A stretch of DNA of 11,718 bases, taken from NCBI GenBank assembly GCA_900555495.1, contig USLD01000025.1, positions 1 to 11,718 of the forward strand, written 5' to 3'. Shown one piece after another: positions 6,941 through 11,718 of this stretch. Numbering within the stretch: the stretch's first letter is position 1; each line of letters starts with the position of its first letter. Below the pieces are notes generated by a model, which searched no databases, had not been told where the DNA came from, and saw only the letters and a program-made list of their open reading frames with translations. Source of the stretch: an uncultured Slackia sp. (GTDB lineage Bacteria > Actinomycetota > Coriobacteriia > Coriobacteriales > Eggerthellaceae). Both the position numbers and the translations under genes were made by a program.

Positions 6941-6968
6941 TCTATGTGCTTGCATTGATAGGGGTTTT

Positions 6969-8063
6969 ATGGGATTCGCCGACGAAGCGGCATTGTATGC
7001 GGTGGGCTACTGGATGCACGAGAACCACCCGACGCGTATCCACGGGCTTTGCCTGAACGATATCCAGAAAAAAACGCCGTGTGACGAATGCAGCGCGGTC
7101 TGTCCCGCCGAATTGTCTTTGCATGGAGATGCGCCCGATTGGCGTGGCTGCACCGATTGCGGACTGTGCGTGACGGCTTGCCCTACGCAGGCCATCAATG
7201 CATCGTCTGCGCAATGCGACCGTGTGTCGGAGGCTGTTTCATCGGCGCGCGGATGCGTGGTTCTTGCATGCGGCCGCTACGAAGGGAATGCCGATGCGAC
7301 GGTTTCGTGTCTCGCGTCTTTGCCTTGGGATGAACTGGCGGCGTATGCGCTGAAGACGCCCGTGGTTCTCAAGACGTCGCCATGCAGGCGATGCGAGGAT
7401 TCATGCGCGGTCGCTCGCATAAAGGACACCCTTTCCCGCTTGAAGGGCTTCTTCGGCCCCGATGAGTTTTCGAAGCGCGTGATGCCGCGCGTTCCTGCCT
7501 CCGCGGCTACCGAGCGCGATGTCTCCTATGCGGCGGGATCCGAGCGCCGTCGTGCGTTCTCGACGGTTGCAGGGGCGGTGAAGAAGGGCGCGGCGCATCT
7601 TGCCGAGCCTGGGCAAGGTCCTCAGGCCTCCCGTTCTCGCGCGTTGCTGCTTGAAGCCGTTTGCGAATTGCCGCCCGAAAAGCGTATCGACCTGCATTGG
7701 AAGACGCTCGTCGAAGACGGCATGTGCAAGGGCTGCGGAATCTGCGTGAACATGTGCCCGCACGGCGCGCTCTCGCTGGATGCCGTCGGGCCCGAAGGAG
7801 GGAATCAGGACGCGCCTGATGGGGCGGTTCCTCGCTATCTCGTCCACGATGCCAGCCGCTGCACGCAATGCGGTTTGTGCTATATGAGCTGCCCGCAAGA
7901 CAACCTGGGCGGATGGGACGACTTGTGTTCGTCAGAGGTTCCCGCCGTCGCGTATCATCCCGTCGATGTGGCGATATGCGAGAAATGCGGCCGTCTGTTC
8001 AAGGCGGAGCCTGGACGCACAAGATGCCCGGCCTGTTCGCGCTTCCGATTCGCCCCGCGCTAG
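6969..8063 (+). CDS. Polyferredoxin-like iron-sulfur protein with C-terminal zinc ribbon
   Basis: The protein has 364 residues and over 25 cysteines; there is no signal peptide, so it is cytoplasmic. In order: an incomplete ferredoxin motif C38-x2-C41-x3-C45-P with an extra Cys at 28; a full C61-x2-C64-x2-C67-x3-C71-P motif; a central domain with C96, C101, C114 and C139-x2-C142-x3-C146; an Ala/Arg-rich linker (about 165-230); two full [4Fe-4S] motifs at 253-263 and 298-308; and a zinc ribbon C337-x2-C340-x12-C353-x2-C356. Such proteins pass electrons between soluble donors and membrane or molybdenum enzymes, or help assemble those enzymes. The partner here is not identifiable from sequence. 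It is convergent with the LuxR-family regulator gene, only 25 bp between the two stops with no clear terminator, so the two transcripts may overlap at their ends. Confidence 0.85.
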   Translation: MGFADEAALYAVGYWMHENHPTRIHGLCLNDIQKKTPCDECSAVCPAELSLHGDAPDWRGCTDCGLCVTACPTQAINASSAQCDRVSEAVSSARGCVVLACGRYEGNADATVSCLASLPWDELAAYALKTPVVLKTSPCRRCEDSCAVARIKDTLSRLKGFFGPDEFSKRVMPRVPASAATERDVSYAAGSERRRAFSTVAGAVKKGAAHLAEPGQGPQASRSRALLLEAVCELPPEKRIDLHWKTLVEDGMCKGCGICVNMCPHGALSLDAVGPEGGNQDAPDGAVPRYLVHDASRCTQCGLCYMSCPQDNLGGWDDLCSSEVPAVAYHPVDVAICEKCGRLFKAEPGRTRCPACSRFRFAPR

Positions 8064-8088
8064 GTTGCCGAACGCCCCATCGAAGCTT

Positions 8089-9756
8089 TTATAGCTGCGT
8101 GCTCGATACCAGGTCGCTGAGTTCCTGGCGAGAATGGATATCGAGCTTGCTGTAGATATGCTTGCAGTGCGTTCGCACTGTATTTTCCGAAATGAACAGC
8201 TCTTCGGCGATCGACGCCATCGACTTGCCGCGTGCGACCAGTTCCATGACTTCGGTTTCGCGCGACGAAAGACCGTGCTTTTCGCGAACGACGAGGCATT
8301 GCTTGGAAAGGCGGTCGGTGATGACGTGGTCGGTTCCTTCGAAGCGTCGCATCGGTCGGGGCTTGGCCGAGGCGGTTTTTTCCTGCTTCCGCGCCGCTGT
8401 TTTCTTTTCGGCTGCTTTTTCTTCGGTTCGAATGTCGTCTGCATTCGCACGCGTTTCCATGCGTTCGGCATCCAAGCCCGCGTCGGCGCTTTCGGCGCCG
8501 GTTTCGCCCGCGGTTTCCGTCGTATTCGTTTTCTTATGCAGCGGCAGCGGAGGCGTGAGGAATTCGATGCGGTCGATACGCTTGGGGGCATCGAGCCCCT
8601 TCGCGCTCGTCGAGACGAAGAGCGCCATGCCCAGCACGTATGCGGCCACGATGGAAAGCAGTGCGGTCTGGCCGACGCCGAGGACCTCGATGTCGTTGGC
8701 GAACCATCCGAGCAGGAACCCGACGCCTTGGGCGATGTAGGCGGCGCTGCCGAAGAACCCGTAGACGAACACGGGATTGGTGCCGCGGTCGCGCGAAGTC
8801 TGGGCGCATTGCATCATCATGATGAGCGTGACGAGCGAAAAGGCCATATACGTCAGTCCCGCGAAGAGGCTCAGGCCGATTTTCTGCATGAAGGGGAACA
8901 GGAACAAGCCCGTTATGACGATCGGGTAGACTCCGCGAAAGACGGTGCGCAGGCCGAATCGCACGGACGAGGTGAGCCAGAGCACTAGCAGGATCACGGC
9001 TGCCAAAAGGAGTCCCGCCATGGAGGCGAAATTCACGACATCCGAAATCTGCGGATTGATCACCGCGACGCCGCGTGCGAGACCGCTCGCGAAAGCGAGT
9101 GCGGCCACGCAAAGGGCGCTTGCCTTCGAGTCTTTGATGACCTGTATGTAGACCTGCGGATGCTCGCGCGGCACGTCTTCGAACATGGGCTGGTCGAAAT
9201 CCATCTCGCGTGCGGAAAGGGACAGGCAGAGGGCGCAGATGGGAAGCATCACCACGGGAATCAGAAACGCGGTGAGCGCTATGGGTATGAGGTATAGGGC
9301 GAAATAGCATGCGCACGCCGCTGCTGCGCCCAGAATAAGGCGGTAGTTGCTCGCTTCGGCATCGATGGAAGAGAAGTACCGTTGCCAGAGCATGAAGAAC
9401 CCCGCCGTTCCCACGCCCGTCGATATTCCGCCCGCCAAGACGAATGCGAGGGTGTAGACGGGCACGTACATGGCGGCGATGACGCATGACGACCCGACGA
9501 ACACCATACCGGTGCTCAGGGTGATGAGCATCTTGCGCGCCTGGGCGGGGAAGTAATAGGACCCGAACGTGCTCGCGACGAATGCGGTGCAGAATGCGAT
9601 CGTCTGGGCCAGGTAGAAGGTGAGCGTCACTTCGTCTGTCTGGAAGTCTTTGGGAAGGAACGGGAACACGCCGCCCCAGATCTGCGTGGCGTTGATCACG
9701 GTGAAAAGCGCGTAGCCGATGCTCGACGCATGCGGGATAAGCTGGGTGGGGTTCAC
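8089..9756 (-). CDS. Membrane-bound LuxR-family transcriptional regulator (about 12 transmembrane helices plus C-terminal HTH)
   Basis: The 555-residue product starts at a GTG (9756-9754) with GAAGGAG four bases upstream. An upstream ATG in the longer open frame (9891) was rejected because it has no ribosome binding site there and adds a non-membrane stretch. Residues about 10-430 contain roughly twelve hydrophobic helices arranged like a major-facilitator-type bundle. A charged, Ala/Glu/Lys-rich linker of about 70 residues follows. Residues 496-555 are a LuxR/GerE DNA-binding domain with LSSRETEVMELVARGKSMASIAEELFISENTVRTH as its recognisable core. No receiver domain is present, so it looks like a one-component sensor whose membrane part senses a ligand or the respiratory state. 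Regulators of this build are abundant in Eggerthellaceae next to molybdoenzyme genes. Divergent placement from the DmsA-like gene suggests it controls that gene. The inducer is unknown. Confidence 0.9.
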   Translation of the reverse strand: MNPTQLIPHASSIGYALFTVINATQIWGGVFPFLPKDFQTDEVTLTFYLAQTIAFCTAFVASTFGSYYFPAQARKMLITLSTGMVFVGSSCVIAAMYVPVYTLAFVLAGGISTGVGTAGFFMLWQRYFSSIDAEASNYRLILGAAAACACYFALYLIPIALTAFLIPVVMLPICALCLSLSAREMDFDQPMFEDVPREHPQVYIQVIKDSKASALCVAALAFASGLARGVAVINPQISDVVNFASMAGLLLAAVILLVLWLTSSVRFGLRTVFRGVYPIVITGLFLFPFMQKIGLSLFAGLTYMAFSLVTLIMMMQCAQTSRDRGTNPVFVYGFFGSAAYIAQGVGFLLGWFANDIEVLGVGQTALLSIVAAYVLGMALFVSTSAKGLDAPKRIDRIEFLTPPLPLHKKTNTTETAGETGAESADAGLDAERMETRANADDIRTEEKAAEKKTAARKQEKTASAKPRPMRRFEGTDHVITDRLSKQCLVVREKHGLSSRETEVMELVARGKSMASIAEELFISENTVRTHCKHIYSKLDIHSRQELSDLVSSTQL

Positions 9757-9827
9757 GGGTCTCCTTCTTCCGACATCGTGCATCAGTGTGACGAACAAAT
9801 GCCGCCCCGGCAAGGCCGTCGAGGCGT

Positions 9828-9856
9828 CGTATAGGAAATCACATGTGAGATGTGAT
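9828..9856 (-). promoter_or_regulatory. Candidate promoter of the LuxR-family regulator gene
   Basis: On the minus strand ATCACA (9856-9851) and TATACG (9833-9828) are separated by 17 bp, each four of six against the sigma-70 type consensus. Transcription would start near 9821, leaving a leader of about 65 bases before the GTG start. The -35 coincides with one arm of the inverted repeat at 9838-9856, which would fit autoregulation. Both hexamers are imperfect, so this is tentative. Confidence 0.35.
9838..9856. promoter_or_regulatory. 19-bp inverted repeat, probable operator between regulator and DmsA-like gene
   Basis: ATCACAT (9838-9844) and ATGTGAT (9850-9856) are perfect inverted arms around GTGAG. 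The centre, 9847, lies about 43 bp upstream of the transcription start predicted from the TATATT at 9878-9883, the usual place for an activator that touches RNA polymerase at the -35. The divergent LuxR-type protein is the natural candidate binder. A Crp/Fnr-type protein is an alternative because TCACA and TGTGA half-sites are present, although in a different arrangement from the classic TGTGA-N6-TCACA. Confidence 0.55.
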
Positions 9857-9877
9857 GCTTTCACCTGGTGTTTTACG

Positions 9878-9883
9878 TATATT
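9878..9883 (+). promoter_or_regulatory. Predicted -10 box of the DmsA-like gene
   Basis: TATATT matches the -10 consensus at five of six positions. At 16-18 bp upstream there is no good -35 (TGCTTT is the nearest), which fits a promoter needing an activator. The predicted leader is about 40 bases. Confidence 0.5.
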
Positions 9884-9897
9884 CGTGTCACACCGTT

Positions 9898-9915
9898 TCA
9901 AGGAATGATCCTTGA
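9898..9915 (+). promoter_or_regulatory. 18-bp inverted repeat just upstream of the DmsA-like ribosome binding site
   Basis: TCAAGGA (9898-9904) and TCCTTGA (9909-9915) are perfect inverted arms around ATGA. The repeat ends two bases before the Shine-Dalgarno stretch GAGAGGGGG (9917-9925). It may be a hairpin at the 5' end of the mRNA or a second protein site downstream of the transcription start. Confidence 0.45.
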
Positions 9916-9929
9916 TGAGAGGGGGAATC

Positions 9930-11718
9930 ATGGTGAAAGAAATCGAAGGACATCCCGTTTCGCGACGCAATTTCGTGAAGGGCACCTTCGCGGGAGCGGT
10001 CGTCGGCGCGGGTGCGCTGGGCGGCGCTTCCATGTTCGGCTGCGCGCCGAAAAGCGAAGAGGCTGCGGCTCCCGAAGCCGCCGAAGAGACGATCGCGTGG
10101 AGCCAGTGCAACGTCAACTGCGGCGGCAACTGCGTGTTCCAGTGGCATGTCAAAGACGGCAAGATCCAGTACATGGAATCCGACAACACGGGCGATATCG
10201 ACCTTCAGGCGCGCGCCTGCCTGCGCGGCCGTTCTATGCGTCGTTGGCTGAACAGCCCCGACCGCCTGCTGTATCCCATGAAGCGCGTCGGCAAGCGCGG
10301 CGAAGGCAAGTTCGAGCAGATCAGCTGGGACGAGGCCATCCAGACCATCGCCGACAAGCTGAAGTACACCATCGACACGTATGGCAACGACGCCATCTAC
10401 GTCAACTATGCGACGGGCATGTATTCCGCGACGGGCAATCCGTCTTCGCGTCTGCTCAACCTGTTGGGCGGCTATCTGAAGCGTAGCTACGACTATTCCA
10501 CCAACATGATTTCTGCGGCCCTGCCGTTCATGTATGGCGAAGAATGCTCCCCGTACGATGACGTGTACGCGTCCTCGATGACCGAGGCCGAGGCCAACTC
10601 CGACCTCGTGGTGATGTTCGGCAACAGCCCGGCGGAAACCCGCATGGGCGGCGCGAACATCGTGTGGGACTTCGCTCGCGTTCGCGAGGCCGTTCAGGGC
10701 CGCGGCGGCAAGATCGTCAACATCGACTACCGCATGAACGAAAGCGCTTCGGGCCATCCCGAAGAGTGGCTGCCTATCCGTCCCGGCACCGATGCCGCCC
10801 TGGCTTCCGCCATCGCGCACGAGTTCATCGCCAACGAGCAGGTCGACCTCGACTTCCTCCATACCTATTGCGTGGGCTACGACGAAGAGAGCATGCCCGA
10901 AAGCGCCAAGGGTCAGAATAAGTCCTACAAGGATTACATCATGGGCACCGGCTACGACATGGTCGAGAAGACCCCCGAGTGGGCGGCTCCGATCACCCAG
11001 ATTCCGGCCGACACCATCCGCGCGCTCGCTGCCGACCTTGCCGCCGCCGAGGCTCCGTTCGTGGTTCAGGGCTGGGGTCCGCAGCGCCATACCAACGGCG
11101 AGGATACCTGCCGCGCGATTTGCATGATCCCCGTTCTTCTGGGCAAGATCGGCCTTCCCGGCACCAACACCGGCCAGCGCGAGGCCGAGCCGTCCGTGTC
11201 TTTGGTCGGCGGCCTGCCTTCCGGCAAGAACCCGGTCAAGGCATGCATTCCGTGTTACGAGTGGCTCAACGCCGTCGATCACGGCAAAGAGATGACCGCC
11301 ACCAACGCAGGCATCACCGGCGTCGACCAGCTGAGCAACGACATCAAGTTCCTCTGGAACTATGCCGGCAACTGCATCACCAACCAGCACGGCGATATCA
11401 ACAAGGTGCACGAGGTCCTTTCCGACGAGAGCAAGTGCGAGTTCATCCTGGTTTGGGATACCGTGATGACCGACTCCGCCAAATACGCCGACATCCTGCT
11501 TCCCGATGCCATGCGCTCCGAGCAGCTCAACATGAAGACCAACGGCTACACCGAGTGGTATACCGGCGTCTGCGTGGGCGGTCCTGCGCAGGAGGCTCCG
11601 GGCGAGTGCCGCACGAGCTATGACGTGATGGCCGACATCGCCGACAAGTTCGGCGTGAAGGACCAGTTCACCGAGGGCAAGACCCAGGAGCAGTGGATCC
11701 AGGAGATCTACGAGGCAG
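9930..11718 (+). CDS. DmsA-like molybdopterin oxidoreductase catalytic subunit, Tat-exported, 3' end outside window
   Basis: The ATG at 9930 is preceded by AGAGGGGG at four bases; 596 codons are in the window and no stop is reached, against about 800 residues for the family. Residues 11-17, SRRNFVK, form a twin-arginine signal followed by a Gly/Ala-rich hydrophobic stretch ending in F-G-C38, which may be a lipobox. The [4Fe-4S] ligands are C60-x3-C64-x3-C68 and C97 (in ARACLRGRS). The block RRWLNSPDRLLYPMKRVGKRGEGKFEQISWDEA closely follows E. coli DmsA. Ser190 in DYST aligns with the molybdenum-ligating Ser of DMSO reductases. Further cofactor-binding blocks are FGNSPAETRMGG, EEWLPIRPGTDAAL, VQGWGPQRH and NYAGNCITNQH. 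The enzyme would reduce an S- or N-oxide or a related acceptor outside the membrane. Eggerthellaceae carry many specialised paralogues, so the substrate is open. DmsB- and DmsC-like subunits would be expected just beyond the window. Confidence 0.93.
   Translation, partial: MVKEIEGHPVSRRNFVKGTFAGAVVGAGALGGASMFGCAPKSEEAAAPEAAEETIAWSQCNVNCGGNCVFQWHVKDGKIQYMESDNTGDIDLQARACLRGRSMRRWLNSPDRLLYPMKRVGKRGEGKFEQISWDEAIQTIADKLKYTIDTYGNDAIYVNYATGMYSATGNPSSRLLNLLGGYLKRSYDYSTNMISAALPFMYGEECSPYDDVYASSMTEAEANSDLVVMFGNSPAETRMGGANIVWDFARVREAVQGRGGKIVNIDYRMNESASGHPEEWLPIRPGTDAALASAIAHEFIANEQVDLDFLHTYCVGYDEESMPESAKGQNKSYKDYIMGTGYDMVEKTPEWAAPITQIPADTIRALAADLAAAEAPFVVQGWGPQRHTNGEDTCRAICMIPVLLGKIGLPGTNTGQREAEPSVSLVGGLPSGKNPVKACIPCYEWLNAVDHGKEMTATNAGITGVDQLSNDIKFLWNYAGNCITNQHGDINKVHEVLSDESKCEFILVWDTVMTDSAKYADILLPDAMRSEQLNMKTNGYTEWYTGVCVGGPAQEAPGECRTSYDVMADIADKFGVKDQFTEGKTQEQWIQEIYEA

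Noticed and set aside
8134..8988. Plus-strand open frame of 284 codons opposite the LuxR-family gene
   Set aside because: Composition is Arg/Phe/Gly-rich without recognisable domains, and the minus strand encodes a clear membrane protein with a LuxR domain over the same bases.
9888..11411. Minus-strand open frame of 507 codons opposite the DmsA-like gene
   Set aside because: Shadow of the plus-strand gene, which has a Tat signal, iron-sulfur ligands and long DmsA similarity in its own frame.

Overview
This is a GC-rich, densely coding bacterial window. The gene set points to an anaerobic gut-type actinobacterium of the Coriobacteriia, most likely Eggerthellaceae. The main pointers are a twelve-helix membrane protein ending in a LuxR-type DNA-binding domain, placed divergently from a Tat-exported DmsA-like molybdoenzyme, and a cysteine-rich polyferredoxin. 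The taxonomic call is inference from gene content; no rRNA gene or phylogenetic marker search was available.

Layout. (1) 1-1961: the 3' part of a long YD-repeat (Rhs/wall-associated type) gene, cut by the window edge. It has about 26 tandem 21-residue units. Its last 86 codons are not YD repeat: they match the C-terminal end of IMP dehydrogenase (GuaB), joined in frame at a shared Tyr-Asp. (2) 2006-3127: a secreted protein with a signal peptide, a long coiled coil, a low-complexity linker and an RlpA-like double-psi beta-barrel. It lacks a normal start codon at the expected place. (3) 3128-3371: a strong hairpin terminator, then a TATAAT promoter for leuS. (4) 3372-5921: complete leucyl-tRNA synthetase. 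(5) 5922-6219: two hairpin terminators, the second with a UUCG loop and T run, then three closely packed stem-loops just before the next ribosome binding site. (6) 6220-6864: a SanA/YdcF-type (DUF218) membrane-anchored protein with a TTG start. (7) 6969-8063: a polyferredoxin with a C-terminal zinc ribbon. (8) 8089-9756, minus strand: the membrane-bound LuxR-family regulator. (9) 9757-9929: a divergent control region with two perfect inverted repeats. (10) 9930-11718: a DmsA-like catalytic subunit, open at the window end.

How the parts work together. Items 8-10 look like one regulatory and respiratory module: a one-component membrane regulator facing the molybdoenzyme operon it probably controls. 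A 7-5-7 inverted repeat sits about 43 bp upstream of the predicted dms transcription start and also overlaps the candidate -35 of the regulator gene. The polyferredoxin could serve the same anaerobic electron-transfer physiology, but it is convergent with the regulator and has its own promoter candidate. leuS, the SanA-like gene and the coiled-coil protein are housekeeping or envelope functions.

The oddest feature is the YD-repeat/IMP dehydrogenase chimera. It is either a real deletion or insertion scar or an assembly join. No CRISPR array, tRNA, rRNA or recognisable insertion sequence was seen.
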